In this document: in pieces, positions 30,278 to 39,418 of the stretch
Position numbering within the stretch: the first letter of the stretch is position 1
Layout: each line of letters starts with the position of its first letter
Origin: a virus
Direction: 5' to 3' (one strand)
Virus record (IMG/VR): IMGVR_UViG_3300021479_000016
Coordinates: 1 to 64,000 of that record
Length of the DNA: 64,000 nt
The notes under the pieces: generated by a model
The model's input: the letters and a program-made list of their open reading frames with translations, nothing else
The model's database searches: none
What the model was told of the DNA's origin: nothing
Made by a program: the position numbers and the translations under genes

Positions 30278-31911
30278 CAGGTATCCCGGCCGTCGTCGGA
30301 GTTGACGTCGATCACGGACGCACCAGCCTGGAAGCTGCCGCCGATGGTGTTGCTCTGGATGTTTACGCGAAGGATCTTTGCGGTGTCCTTCAGGGGCACG
30401 ATCTGGTTCAGCGGGCTAGCAGGCGTGGCCTGTATTGTGACCTGACTGCCGGTGACAACTGGTGCGCGTGCATTGTTCTGCTTGAGCACGGTGACCTGCA
30501 TGTCCCCGGTCTGGATGAAGTCGGGCTGCAGCATCTCCATTGCCATCGCGGTGTCGACCGGCTGCTGAATGGTGAGCCCGGTGATCGGTGCCGTGGTGTA
30601 GAACGACTGCACAGCATTTAAGCTGGTGCCGTTCACCGAGTCGACGCCGTTCTCGTGCTGCCACATGTTGTAGTACGTCTTGTTGCCGCCAGTGATCTGC
30701 GACTGGTAACCAGTTGTGTCGCACATGATGTTGCCAACCAGGTTGTCGCCGTGAAGCCCAGCGCTGCGCAGGAAGGTAGGCAGCGGCGTGTCGTACCAGT
30801 ACTTCTCCCGGTAATTATAGATCACCGCATGGCTGCACTCCGTGTTAGCGCCGCGCGGGTAGCACCACCATATCTCTCCCCAGCGCGGGATCTTGAAGGC
30901 GAAGCTCTTGCCTGCGTTAGCGATGTTGATGTTGTCGTAGAACCAGTTGAGGTTCATCGAGTTAGGGATCTCCTGGATCACGCCGTTGTACATCAGGAAA
31001 CGGTCAGTGCCAGCCCAGTAGAAGGTGCCGTCGTTCTCGATCACGCACCGGTCGCTGAGGATAGAGCTTTGCGTGGTCAGCTGGTCGAACTGCCATGTGC
31101 CGTTCGTGATCCCGATGAAGGTCGCACGTATTACGCTGTCGATGCTCCAGAACAGGCCAGCAGGGCTGAATCCGCCGCCGCCGCGCAAGGGGATGCCTTT
31201 GATGATCTTCTGGTTGGTGATCTCGGTGGCGCCAACAAACAAGCTGCCCTGGGAGATGCCGGTGAAGTCCGTCGGATCACCTGGCGCCGACCAGGCGAAG
31301 AAGCCATTGTTGCCGTACACGATCATGTACGGCGCAAGGCTAACGATGCCACCGCTGATCCCGTTAGGGAATAGAGCCTGCTGCGTGCCGCCGTGACCGT
31401 CGCTGCCCGTGCCGAAGCCAGCCACCTGCACGAACGGCGCACCCTGCGTGTACACGTTGCGCGCGTACAGCGGGAAGTTGGCCGCATTCGTGGGGTCGAG
31501 TATGTTCTGCCCGCAGAACGCGAATAGCAGCATGTTGCCGGACGCGTTGTCGAACTGGGTCTCGAATTGCCAGCTGTTAAGCGGGCTCTGGCTGACGCCA
31601 GCCGTGGTCGGATTGGTTGTCGCCGGGAAGTTCGGGTTCTGCACGGCCGATGTGACCCCGAATTGGTCCATCGTAAACTCATCGATGCCGGTCTGGTTGC
31701 CGACATCTATGTACCGGTAACCAGTCTGTGCCTGCGAATTGATCGCGCGCCCGATGCCGGTCAGGAACGGCTGGATGACCTTGTAGCCGCCCATCTTGCG
31801 CGGCAGGCCACGCTGGAACCGGCACCATAGCCCGTCCGTGTACGCCTTCGAGGCCAGCACTGTGCCGTCCCGCTGAATCCCTGGGGCGGACTGCAGCGGT
31901 ATGATCGGCAT
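30277..31911 (-). CDS. Tail hub / DNA-stabilisation protein, P22 gp10-like
   Basis: A 544-residue beta-rich protein. The opening IIPLQSAPGIQRDGTVLASK and GLWCRFQRGLPRKMGGYK and the central FFAWSAPGDPTDFTGISQG are typical of podoviral packaged-DNA stabilisation proteins of the gp10 type, which cap the portal-adaptor tube and hold fibres. The C-terminal domain is a beta-sandwich. Position between the adaptor (33128-33805) and internal proteins is as expected. The symbol is left empty as naming varies. Confidence 0.8.
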   Translation of the reverse strand: MPIIPLQSAPGIQRDGTVLASKAYTDGLWCRFQRGLPRKMGGYKVIQPFLTGIGRAINSQAQTGYRYIDVGNQTGIDEFTMDQFGVTSAVQNPNFPATTNPTTAGVSQSPLNSWQFETQFDNASGNMLLFAFCGQNILDPTNAANFPLYARNVYTQGAPFVQVAGFGTGSDGHGGTQQALFPNGISGGIVSLAPYMIVYGNNGFFAWSAPGDPTDFTGISQGSLFVGATEITNQKIIKGIPLRGGGGFSPAGLFWSIDSVIRATFIGITNGTWQFDQLTTQSSILSDRCVIENDGTFYWAGTDRFLMYNGVIQEIPNSMNLNWFYDNINIANAGKSFAFKIPRWGEIWWCYPRGANTECSHAVIYNYREKYWYDTPLPTFLRSAGLHGDNLVGNIMCDTTGYQSQITGGNKTYYNMWQHENGVDSVNGTSLNAVQSFYTTAPITGLTIQQPVDTAMAMEMLQPDFIQTGDMQVTVLKQNNARAPVVTGSQVTIQATPASPLNQIVPLKDTAKILRVNIQSNTIGGSFQAGASVIDVNSDDGRDT

Positions 31912-33128
31912 TAGTTAATCATCCCAAAGATGTACGCATCCGCGACCGAAGACGCACCAATAGCTGCCTGCGCGCCAGCGTTGTTCACAGCGGTAAACAC
32001 CGCGATACCATCAGAGGTACCGCCGAGGTTGACGAGCGCACCACCAGCCGTGGTGGCCCCGGTGCCGCCCTGCGATATAAGCACGGGCACGGCGGTGATC
32101 GCGCTAGCAGGCGTGGCGATGGAGACGTTCGCTCCGTCGCTGTAGAAGATCGCGTTCGAATTCTGCGCGAGCAGCGGCGGTGAAACCTGAGCCGCTGTGC
32201 CGATGCCGAACGTAAAGGCACCCGTGGTCTGGTTGTTGACCCAGTATTCCTGCTTCGTGTTGGGTACGATCACGGTGACGTTGCCGGTCGGCACACCCGT
32301 GAACCGGTACCCTATCTGGTTCAGCTGGGTGCCGGTGAGCACGTAGTTGCCGCTAACACCTGTCAGGCTGATGGTGACGTAGTTGAAGCCGCCCGTGATA
32401 TTCGGGCCAAGCCCGATGGTGTACCATGTCGATCCGTCGGTGACGATGAACGCGCTGTCGCCAGGGTTCATGCTCAGCGGCGTGGCGCCGTTGATGACGT
32501 CAGAGCCAGAGTTAGCTATCGACAGCACCCCGGTGCCTGAGTTGCGCACCTGGATGTACCAGTTAGCGCCAACAGTGGCAGCCAGCGGCAACGTGAACGT
32601 GCCAGATCCGCCGTTCCAGTTGAGCAGCTGCGTCTGGTTGTTGTTGCCTATGGCGAAGTTGCTGTTCAGCGTGACGACGACGATGTCCTGACCAAGCGTC
32701 GACCCCACAGCCCGCAATCCAGGACCAGCAAGCGCTGCCACGCTCGGGTTGGAGACCGCTGCGCCGTACTGGAACGCGAACCATGTACCGGCTACGGTGG
32801 TGTTATTCTGCAGGTAGAAGAAGAACACAGAACCAGCCGCCAGTGTCGCCAGAGCTACCCCGGTGTTGCCGAACACGGTCTGCGTGAAAGCGGACAGATT
32901 GTTGACGATCACGAACGTGCCAACGCCCACCTGGTTAGCTGGAGGTAGTGTCAGGCTTGCGGCTACGCTACCCAGGGCAATGTCGATGAGCGGCGTCGCC
33001 AGGTTGCTATTGGGCGCGGTCTCAAGCGGCCACACCAGGGTGAGCGGCGCGGTGAGAGTGATGTTGTTGTACGCAGCCAGAGCTGGCGCAACCAGTGCCC
33101 CGGTGAAGATGTTCGTGAATGAGGTCAT
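31911..33128 (-). CDS. Tail fibre / virion beta protein (405 aa)
   Basis: A low-Cys, Thr/Val/Asn-rich protein of repeating beta strands (NITLTAPLTLVWPLETAPNS; FVIVNNLSAFTQTVFGN). The middle has TQLLNWNGGSGTFTLPLAAT. The last 60 residues (GGTGATTAGGALVNLGGTS) resemble an attachment/trimerisation segment of fibres. It lies between adaptor and hub genes with single-base junctions. A fibre or hub-decorating role is inferred. Confidence 0.65.
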   Translation of the reverse strand: MTSFTNIFTGALVAPALAAYNNITLTAPLTLVWPLETAPNSNLATPLIDIALGSVAASLTLPPANQVGVGTFVIVNNLSAFTQTVFGNTGVALATLAAGSVFFFYLQNNTTVAGTWFAFQYGAAVSNPSVAALAGPGLRAVGSTLGQDIVVVTLNSNFAIGNNNQTQLLNWNGGSGTFTLPLAATVGANWYIQVRNSGTGVLSIANSGSDVINGATPLSMNPGDSAFIVTDGSTWYTIGLGPNITGGFNYVTISLTGVSGNYVLTGTQLNQIGYRFTGVPTGNVTVIVPNTKQEYWVNNQTTGAFTFGIGTAAQVSPPLLAQNSNAIFYSDGANVSIATPASAITAVPVLISQGGTGATTAGGALVNLGGTSDGIAVFTAVNNAGAQAAIGASSVADAYIFGMIN

Positions 33129-33805
33129 TAGGTTTCGGTCCTGGGTTGCGCGTTACGGTCCATGATGCCGTCCTTCGACTCTGAGTCGAGCACAGCTGCG
33201 GCGCGGTCGTACATACCCTGCCACGTGGCCGTGCGCGCGTCCTGCTTGATGAATGGCATGCACTCCAGTAGTGACGAGTACAGCAGCAGGTTGGGGGCGT
33301 ACTGGGTAATCCAGTTAGTGTTGTTGGTGGCGTCGAGTAGCGCGGGCTCCTCGTAGTACACGATCTCCGCCGGGTACGCTGCATCAGGGGTCGGGGCAAC
33401 AATGATGTTCTGGTAGTTGTACTCGGCGTAAAACTTGGGGGGCGCGGCGACACCGAACACCGTGGTGTTGGTCTGCGTGTCATCAGGCCAGTACTGCCGG
33501 ATATATTCGTAGCTGCGCGGGAACACCTGGGAGCGCACGCTGTTGCCGGTAGCAGCCTGACCCACATTGAGAGACAGCAGCTTGCGCCATCGGTCTGGCT
33601 TGGGGTAAACAGCTAGGTTTGGCTGCAAAGTGAATGTGGCGGCGACGACGAATCCAAGCACCTTCAGCTCGCGGCTGATGCGGCGCTCTGCAAAATTGAT
33701 AAGCTCGGGCAGCTGCGCAAATACTATGGGATCGAGCACTGTTCCACGCTCGATGTAGTTTTGCACATCTTGCTGCAGAGATTGGAACGTCATCGATACC
33801 GGCAT
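33128..33805 (-). CDS. Head-tail adaptor protein
   Basis: A 225-residue protein, mainly helical, with FQSLQQDVQNYIERGTVLDP and ELINFAERRISRELKVLGF near the start, then a beta region and APNLLLYSSLLECMPFIKQD. This layout matches phage adaptor proteins that bind under the portal (P22 gp4-type role). It lies just before the lysis genes. A second adaptor-like protein occurs at 38352-39365. Confidence 0.75.
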   Translation of the reverse strand: MPVSMTFQSLQQDVQNYIERGTVLDPIVFAQLPELINFAERRISRELKVLGFVVAATFTLQPNLAVYPKPDRWRKLLSLNVGQAATGNSVRSQVFPRSYEYIRQYWPDDTQTNTTVFGVAAPPKFYAEYNYQNIIVAPTPDAAYPAEIVYYEEPALLDATNNTNWITQYAPNLLLYSSLLECMPFIKQDARTATWQGMYDRAAAVLDSESKDGIMDRNAQPRTET

Positions 33806-33961
33806 TTACTTACCCTTGCGACTGGTCCATAGTGCCCTCAGAGCCGCAGCTATTGAGAGCACCACGGCAATGAATTGCAGGTACGGCATAGAAAGATCGA
33901 TGAAGCTTGTGGCGCATGTCCCGATGCTGGTGCACACCCACACAGATGGTCTGTTTATCAT
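33806..33961 (-). CDS. Small lysis-cassette membrane protein (51 aa)
   Basis: The ATG at 33961 forms an ATGA overlap with the holin. One membrane helix is present at about residues 25-43 (LQFIAVVLSIAAALRALW), followed by a short basic end. It directly follows the holin and precedes the adaptor. It could be an antiholin or spanin-like partner; no lipobox is present. Confidence 0.6.
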   Translation of the reverse strand: MINRPSVWVCTSIGTCATSFIDLSMPYLQFIAVVLSIAAALRALWTSRKGK

Positions 33962-34317
33962 TTTTGTGTTTGCTCGTACACGTGCATGCCGCCGAGTCCC
34001 AGCATACCGGCGGTGAGGGTAGCCAGCGGGGCGAAGTCCAGTACCGGCACATGGGCGCCAAACGCCGTAGCCCATGGCACCAGGATGAAGTTATTGAGGT
34101 ACGCTAGCACGCACACCCAACCAAGTCCGCCACGCCAGTGCTGCAGCGGGTCGCTTGACGCCGCCTCAGTGTTGTCGATGTTGGTCTGGTTCTGGATGAG
34201 CGCGAAGGCAGCCGCCATCTTCTGCGTTTCTATGGCGGTCTTGTCTGGGAATATCATCCCCAGTACCTTCTCGGCGGCGGTTGCTATGGCTCCAACGCCT
34301 GCTACGTCGACACTCAT
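33958..34317 (-). CDS. Holin, three-helix type
   Basis: A 119-residue protein with an amphipathic N-terminus, then hydrophobic helices at about 68-88 (LGWVCVLAYLNNFILVPWA) and 93-112 (APLATLTAGMLGLGGMHVY). The end GLGGMHVYEQTQK is typical of 3TM phage holins. It follows the endolysin gene by a 4-base overlap. It should form the inner-membrane lesion that releases the muramidase. Confidence 0.75.
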   Translation of the reverse strand: MSVDVAGVGAIATAAEKVLGMIFPDKTAIETQKMAAAFALIQNQTNIDNTEAASSDPLQHWRGGLGWVCVLAYLNNFILVPWATAFGAHVPVLDFAPLATLTAGMLGLGGMHVYEQTQK

Positions 34318-34862
34318 GGCTTCATGCTCCCAAGTTCCTGCGCGGTTAGTTGCGCCTCGACAGCGGTCTTGATGACGCGCGACAGCCAGCCCTTACCGTA
34401 CTTACTGAAATTGCTCATCTGCGTGTACTCGTATGCGCACTCGGTAAGGAAGTTGCAGAGCACTTCCTTCGGTGGGCTGGAGGTCGCAATGCCCGTGGTC
34501 AGCTGCCCTATATTCCCATCAGCGGTGACCTTCAGGCTGCGCTGGAACGCCTTAGCGGCACCAGTGACCCCGAGGTTTACGCCCTCCTTGAAGAGGGCCC
34601 CAGCTATTGCATCAGGCAGCGTGTCGCAGCGCAATTTTCCCCAGAAGTCTTCCCGGTATATTTGCTTGACCTGTGGTAACCCGAGGCCAGCGATGTCCAG
34701 TGTCGGGTACGCGGCGGCACTGACGCCGTACATCGTGCCCTTCAGCTCACCCTTGCCGACTGCGCCGCCGGTCCAGTTGCCAGGGTCGTGCTCGTCGTTG
34801 GTGAACTTGCCCTCAAGACCGATGACGTCGTTGAAGGCTTTATTGAAGGCGTCGTAGCTCAC
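34314..34862 (-). CDS. Endolysin, GH108-type muramidase
   Basis: A 182-residue protein from a GTG start. VIGLEGKFTNDEHDPGNWTG at 13-32 matches the GH108 signature with Glu17 as the likely catalytic acid; MYGVSAAAYPTLDIAGLGL follows, and the C-terminal half has FKEGVNLGVTGAAKAFQRSL, the peptidoglycan-binding part. No signal peptide is present, so export depends on the holin. It cleaves the glycan strands of peptidoglycan. Confidence 0.88.
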   Translation of the reverse strand: MSYDAFNKAFNDVIGLEGKFTNDEHDPGNWTGGAVGKGELKGTMYGVSAAAYPTLDIAGLGLPQVKQIYREDFWGKLRCDTLPDAIAGALFKEGVNLGVTGAAKAFQRSLKVTADGNIGQLTTGIATSSPPKEVLCNFLTECAYEYTQMSNFSKYGKGWLSRVIKTAVEAQLTAQELGSMKP

Positions 34863-35098
34863 GCTATTACGCGCTCTTGCTCGACAGGCGCAACCGGCAC
34901 TGCGGGCACTGCGGCCTTGTGGGGCGCCAGGTGCTCCTCGACCATTGCTACGTAGCGCTTGACGTCGCTCTTGACAAGTGACAACTGCGACTCGATGTCG
35001 TTCAGCAGCTCATGCGATAACTTCGCGGGAAGCTCGGCGAGACCCGCGACGACGCGCTTGATACCCTCTTCAGTGAAAATCACGATAGAATTAGCCAT
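34859..35098 (-). CDS. Hypothetical protein before endolysin (79 aa)
   Basis: AAGGAAAGACA precedes ATG 35098. The protein is helical (IKRVVAGLAELPAKLSHELL; SQLSLVKSDVKRYVAMVEEH) with a Pro/Val/Ala-rich end. Its stop overlaps the endolysin GTG. A lysis-timing or chaperone role is possible from position only. Confidence 0.6.
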   Translation of the reverse strand: MANSIVIFTEEGIKRVVAGLAELPAKLSHELLNDIESQLSLVKSDVKRYVAMVEEHLAPHKAAVPAVPVAPVEQERVIA

Positions 35099-35116
35099 TG
35101 TCTTTCCTTGTGTGAA

Positions 35117-35737
35117 TCATGTGTAAGTAAATCGCACTTGCGCCTGTGCGCCGTTGCCGCCACCCGACGTGCCTCCGGCTCCGCCGCCGCCAGGGGAGAC
35201 GCCCGCTCCGCCGGGAGCAGTGCCTCCGGCTCCGCCGTTGGCGCCAGCTCCGCCGGTGCCAGTGGGACTGTTAGACCCCGTTGCGCCGGTGGTGTTGGTG
35301 GTGCTGCCTCCGCTCGCGGCGCCGCCTGCCCCGGCCAGCAGCGTGGCACCGCCGAATCCTCCTGCTGTGGACGGCACCACTGCGCTCAATGCGCCGTTGC
35401 CTGTCACATTGGATGCAATGCCTGTCTGACCTGACGTTCCAACCGAGGTGGCCCCGGTGCCACTGTTCGCGCCGCCATTATTGCTTATCTGATACGTCAA
35501 AGTCTGGCCGCCGGAGACAGCGATTCCTGCGCTTGACGAATACCCGCCGCCGCCGCCGCCTGCACCGTTGACGGATCCGGTGTCCCACCCGCCGCCGCCT
35601 CCGCCTCCCCAGCACTCCACTGTCATAAAACTGGCGCCTGCTGGGACAGTCTCCGTGGATCCAGCGGTAACCGTGTTGTATGTGTGCACCACAGGGACAA
35701 AGCCAGCGTCGCCGAACAGTAACTGCTGCATGCCCAC
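35117..35737 (-). CDS. Glycine-rich tail-tip adhesin-like protein
   Basis: A 206-residue protein from GTG 35737 (AGGA eight bases upstream); ATG 35731 is in frame. The C-terminal 150 residues are about half glycine in runs (WGGGGGGGWD; GGGGGGYSSS; GGAGANGGAGG). Gly-rich domains of this type sit at fibre tips and bind surface receptors in T-even gp38-like adhesins. It follows the fibre gene and its stop is near the lysis genes. Host-range function is inferred. Confidence 0.7.
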   Translation of the reverse strand: MGMQQLLFGDAGFVPVVHTYNTVTAGSTETVPAGASFMTVECWGGGGGGGWDTGSVNGAGGGGGGYSSSAGIAVSGGQTLTYQISNNGGANSGTGATSVGTSGQTGIASNVTGNGALSAVVPSTAGGFGGATLLAGAGGAASGGSTTNTTGATGSNSPTGTGGAGANGGAGGTAPGGAGVSPGGGGAGGTSGGGNGAQAQVRFTYT

Positions 35738-37638
35738 TAGGTTATTCCTACCCCGGTCAGGTGCCACCGGGTTGCTGTGACTTTGAGTGCTGTGGCTTGC
35801 CCGCCAGCGGCAATAGAGCGTGAACCGGCCGTACCACTGGGCAACCACACTAATGTATCCGTCGTAATAGCTAGCGTAATGACCCCGGCGCTTGTGTCGT
35901 TGTCGAACGTGACAGCGGTGCCTATCGGGAACGGAACGCTGGCGTTAGCCGGGATTGTCCAGGTGCGAGCGGTGGTGTCTGCACTCGGATGGTAGATGTG
36001 CTTACCGGAGTCAGAAAGCACGAGAGTGTATGCTGTGCTCTGGCTGTTCTGCGGGATTTCCAGGAAGCCAGCATTGAACTTGTTGGTAGCTGAATCTGCT
36101 ATCTGTGTGCTATGGGTACCAGAGATGCCGTTAACGGTAAGCGCCACGCCGCTTGATGGCGCCGGTATGATAACGCCATTGGCGGCAAAGCTTAGAGTAA
36201 CGGCGCCAGTAGACGCACTGGCTGCGATCTGGTTGGCGGTTCCGGTTATAGATGACACACCGCCAGCACCGGTACCAGCGGTGACCGCGACGCCGTTGAT
36301 GAACAGGCCCTGCGCATTGAGTGTGCCAGCTGTTTGCAGGCCGCCGGTTGGGGAGCCGAACGTGGCGGCTGCGCTATCATTAAGCTGCATTAAGTTAGCT
36401 GAGTACGCGCTATTTAGTATCTGAAATATACCACTCAATACTCGAAGCGTTTTGGTTGGTGTGGTGGCGCCATTACCTGTTATCTGAAAATTTGCTCCAT
36501 TGGTGTTGTTGACGTCACTTATTACCACAAGACCAGTGGTGCCTGATCCAGTGAACCCACCAGATATTTGAAGGCCATTAGATCCAGCAGCATTACCGCC
36601 ATTGATCTGCAATGCCGTGGCAGCGCCTGCGAATCCGGTGACCGTTACCGCGACGCCAGAGCTGGGCGCTAGGTGGGTAACGTTGCCCGTACTACTGATT
36701 GTCATACGCCGGTTGGCGCCGCCAGTTGATAACCCGATGGCATTGGCGGAGCGCAGCGTTATATCGTTCAGCGTGCCGCTATCTAGAGCAGCAGAGTTAC
36801 CAAGGAACCCCTGCTGGGTGCCGCTTTGCGTGATCGTTATGAAGCCGCCAGTGGCGTTTGTGCTGTCGAACGTCGCTATCGCATTCGATCCGGCAGCAGC
36901 CACCACTAGTGCGTTCGTGGTGCCATCACCGTTTGCGCGAATTGCCGCAGAGCCAGTGAATGCAGCTACAGTCAGCGCAACCCCTGCTGATGATGGGGCA
37001 TTGACAGTAACAGAACCGTTAGCTGCCACCTGTACGCGCGTTCCGCCACCGGCCACCAGGTTGACGGTACCTGTAGCCTGGAAGCTACCCAGATTGAGCG
37101 CAGTGCTCGCGGTCAGTCCCTGGATGAACTGGTTGCCGTTGACGTCGAAACCAATAGCCAGAGTACCATTGGTGGTGTTACCAGTTGACCCAACCTGAAT
37201 ACCGGTACCAATGCCTTGAGCAACAACCGAAAGGGCAACGCCACTAGTCGGGGCGGCAACGGTGACATTGCCTGCAGCTGCAAGCAGGATTCTTGTGCTA
37301 CCTCCTGCTGCAGTGCCAATGCGCACAGCTTGTGAGGCAGAGACCACGCATAGGTCTCCATTAGCTGAGTCGCTGAGCAGTGTATTTGACCCATCTACAC
37401 CAACTCTTGCTAGTGCAACGCTTGCTTGCTGTAATGTTATTACACTTCTGTTGGTTGATGCGGCAGAATTCAATACGACCTGAGCGATGTCTGTACCAAC
37501 AAAAGTTGTCACAACGGTGCTGGCAGCACCCAGTACAACTAGTCCGGAGCCATTGGCCACCACCTGGGGTGTCGCACCGGCAGCAGTTATATTCAACTGC
37601 CCGTAGTAGTTCTGGATGGCATTCCCGAACTTACGCAT
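35737..37638 (-). CDS. Tail fibre with repeated beta-strand units (633 aa)
   Basis: A Thr/Val/Ala/Gly-rich fibre. Four similar units of about 16 residues occur at about 123-138, 208-224, 318-333 and 487-503 with core VTxxAPSSGVALTV. The N-terminus (RKFGNAIQNYYGQLNI) may attach to the virion. The final 110 residues (AYTLVLSDSGKHIYHPSADT; VWLPSGTAGSRSIAAGGQAT) are a common C-terminal fibre domain. A single gene copy of a long beta-helical fibre, probably trimeric, is inferred. Confidence 0.75.
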   Translation of the reverse strand: MRKFGNAIQNYYGQLNITAAGATPQVVANGSGLVVLGAASTVVTTFVGTDIAQVVLNSAASTNRSVITLQQASVALARVGVDGSNTLLSDSANGDLCVVSASQAVRIGTAAGGSTRILLAAAGNVTVAAPTSGVALSVVAQGIGTGIQVGSTGNTTNGTLAIGFDVNGNQFIQGLTASTALNLGSFQATGTVNLVAGGGTRVQVAANGSVTVNAPSSAGVALTVAAFTGSAAIRANGDGTTNALVVAAAGSNAIATFDSTNATGGFITITQSGTQQGFLGNSAALDSGTLNDITLRSANAIGLSTGGANRRMTISSTGNVTHLAPSSGVAVTVTGFAGAATALQINGGNAAGSNGLQISGGFTGSGTTGLVVISDVNNTNGANFQITGNGATTPTKTLRVLSGIFQILNSAYSANLMQLNDSAAATFGSPTGGLQTAGTLNAQGLFINGVAVTAGTGAGGVSSITGTANQIAASASTGAVTLSFAANGVIIPAPSSGVALTVNGISGTHSTQIADSATNKFNAGFLEIPQNSQSTAYTLVLSDSGKHIYHPSADTTARTWTIPANASVPFPIGTAVTFDNDTSAGVITLAITTDTLVWLPSGTAGSRSIAAGGQATALKVTATRWHLTGVGIT

Positions 37639-37639
37639 C

Positions 37640-37972
37640 TTAGGTGAACTCGCTCACGAACATCGCCGCATCGACACTGGCTGCCACCGATGACTTCACG
37701 CGTATACTCCATCCAGCCACCAGGTTGAATTTGAACCAGTCAGCCCCTAGCAGGATGCTGTCGCCGACCGCGCATGGTGTGGCGAACACGAGATTGGTGT
37801 CATTCGTGCCATCAAACACAGTGATCGTGACGTTCACCGCACCAGCTGAGGTATTGGCTACACTCAGGCCGCTCACTATGGCGCTGGATGCCGGGCTGTA
37901 CCCGCCGACCTGCGTGAGGCTGGTGCCGATTGCGCGTGATACCTTGGGGCTGACGATTGTAACGCTTTGCAT
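37640..37972 (-). CDS. Virion surface protein (110 aa)
   Basis: A 110-residue beta protein (VNVTITVFDGTNDTNLVF; LLGADWFKFNLVAGWSIRVK) with SSVAASVDAAMFVSEFT at the end. Such small all-beta proteins in this position are usually neck or fibre-base components. There is no known catalytic motif. It begins two bases after the fibre start in the transcription order. Confidence 0.6.
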   Translation of the reverse strand: MQSVTIVSPKVSRAIGTSLTQVGGYSPASSAIVSGLSVANTSAGAVNVTITVFDGTNDTNLVFATPCAVGDSILLGADWFKFNLVAGWSIRVKSSVAASVDAAMFVSEFT

Positions 37973-37980
37973 GTAGAATC

Positions 37981-38355
37981 CTAGTTCGTGTTACCGGCGG
38001 GTGGTTGCTGGACAGCACCCTGTCCGCCAAGGAAAGTGTTCGTGGGCCAATTGGGGTCACCAGGGGCCACGGTGACGTAGCCTGGAAGCGGGAACTTGGT
38101 GTCGGGGCGCGGCATATCGAGTGTGATGTCCTCGGTCTCGTGCGGCGGCAGACGGTACGGGTCAATGGCGTCTGAGCAGCCACTGCCGCCGCTCCATAAG
38201 CCTTTGCCGTTGACGGTGCCAGGGTTCCCGCACACCAGCAGGCCGGGATAGTTGATGTCTGGGCTCAAGTCGTCGAGCGCGAACTTCAGCGAGCAGCGCC
38301 CGCATATACCGATGGCGATGCGGGTACGCCCATTGGTGCTGATGTACTCGCTCAT
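37981..38355 (-). CDS. Virion protein with zinc-type cysteines (124 aa)
   Basis: The ATG at 38355 overlaps the previous stop as ATGA. AIGICGRCSLKFALDDLSP carries Cys-x2-Cys and LLVCGNPGTV another Cys; SGCSDAID a fourth, giving a possible zinc site. The C-terminus is Pro/Gly-rich. It is tightly linked to the adaptor-like gene and is probably a neck or connector part. Confidence 0.6.
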   Translation of the reverse strand: MSEYISTNGRTRIAIGICGRCSLKFALDDLSPDINYPGLLVCGNPGTVNGKGLWSGGSGCSDAIDPYRLPPHETEDITLDMPRPDTKFPLPGYVTVAPGDPNWPTNTFLGGQGAVQQPPAGNTN

Positions 38356-39365
38356 CGCGTATACACCCCAATGCCGACCTGCATCTTGAAGGGGCTGCGA
38401 TCGCGCTCCGAGGTCCACAGCGTCTTAAGCATGCCAGGCAGGCGTGCCTGCACCATGGCGATGCGGGCTGGGTCTGCGTCAGGGGTGCACATGGCGAGCG
38501 CGTCGGCAAGCACCATGATTATTGTCCAGAACCAGCGCGTCGGGATCTCCAGCTGCTGCTGCAGACTGCCGATGTCCATTATCATGCGCTCACGCCAGAT
38601 ATAGAATACCACATTGCTGACCGTGTTCTGGTCGGGTTGTGGCCACATATGCAGCTCGGTTTGCAGCGTCCGGTTGACCCAGTACTGCAGCGGACGACCC
38701 AGGAATGACTTGTTGGTCATGTTCCAGTAGTCGTCTTTATTCATCCTGTACATCTCGATGTCATTCGGGGTGTTGAACAGGGAGGCGGCGCTGATGCTTA
38801 GCGTGTTAGGTGGCACGACCACGGTCGGGATCACACGCCAGTACCGCTGAGCGGCCTGGATGCCCATGTCGTAGTACTGCGTGCCCCCCGTGCCTAGTGT
38901 GAAGTTGTTCGTGAGGTGCACCAGGTTCCAGGTGATCTGGTCCTCGCTGGCCTGGAAGGTGAGCGGCACCGGGGTGCCTGACCACGTGATCGACCACATC
39001 GATACGGCGGTGTCATTGCCCGCACCGAAGTCAAAGGTGTACGCAGCGCTCGTGTTAGTGAACGTCGCCGGGGTGATGTTGAAGGAGCTGCGATAGAACG
39101 CACGATTGATGTCGTTCGTGCCGACCGGCATCGGGTAGATGCGCTGCCCGAGGACAGGGGTCACAAGGATGCGATCCAGGCACCACAACGGGTTCGCTGT
39201 GTTTACCATATCGGCAAGAGTGATGCCAAGCAGGTCCTGGGCAATGGATATCTTCTCACCAACAATCTGATTCGGCAAAAGGCCAAGGGCACCGTACGCC
39301 CGGTCGATTACCGTGCGGGTGTCCCATGCCGTAGTGTTTACTGTTCCAGTCGTGCTGAGAGCCAT
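38352..39365 (-). CDS. Head-to-tail connector / stopper-like protein (337 aa)
   Basis: AAGGAACCTCA precedes ATG 39365. WDTRTVIDRAYGALGLLPNQ opens a helical domain, LWCLDRILVTPVLGQRIYPM and a beta sandwich follow, then PTRWFWTIIMVLADALAMCT and WTSERDRSPFKMQVG near the end. This is a conserved podovirus connector family near the tail genes. The inserted beta domain (about 120-190) is unusual. Exact ring level is not known. Confidence 0.65.
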   Translation of the reverse strand: MALSTTGTVNTTAWDTRTVIDRAYGALGLLPNQIVGEKISIAQDLLGITLADMVNTANPLWCLDRILVTPVLGQRIYPMPVGTNDINRAFYRSSFNITPATFTNTSAAYTFDFGAGNDTAVSMWSITWSGTPVPLTFQASEDQITWNLVHLTNNFTLGTGGTQYYDMGIQAAQRYWRVIPTVVVPPNTLSISAASLFNTPNDIEMYRMNKDDYWNMTNKSFLGRPLQYWVNRTLQTELHMWPQPDQNTVSNVVFYIWRERMIMDIGSLQQQLEIPTRWFWTIIMVLADALAMCTPDADPARIAMVQARLPGMLKTLWTSERDRSPFKMQVGIGVYTR

Positions 39366-39418
39366 TGAGGTTCCTTTGCGCGGCTGGCCCTAAAGGCTGG
39401 CCTTAGGCGCCTGCGCGC
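39366..39418 (-). terminator. Two tandem hairpins between basic protein and connector genes
   Basis: Read leftward the gap has AGGCGCGCAGGCGCCT (six-pair stem, four-base loop) followed by AAGGCCAGCCTTT (five-pair stem). A GGCCAGCC string is repeated. There is no long U run, so this is more likely an attenuator or RNA-processing site than a strong terminator. Confidence 0.4.
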
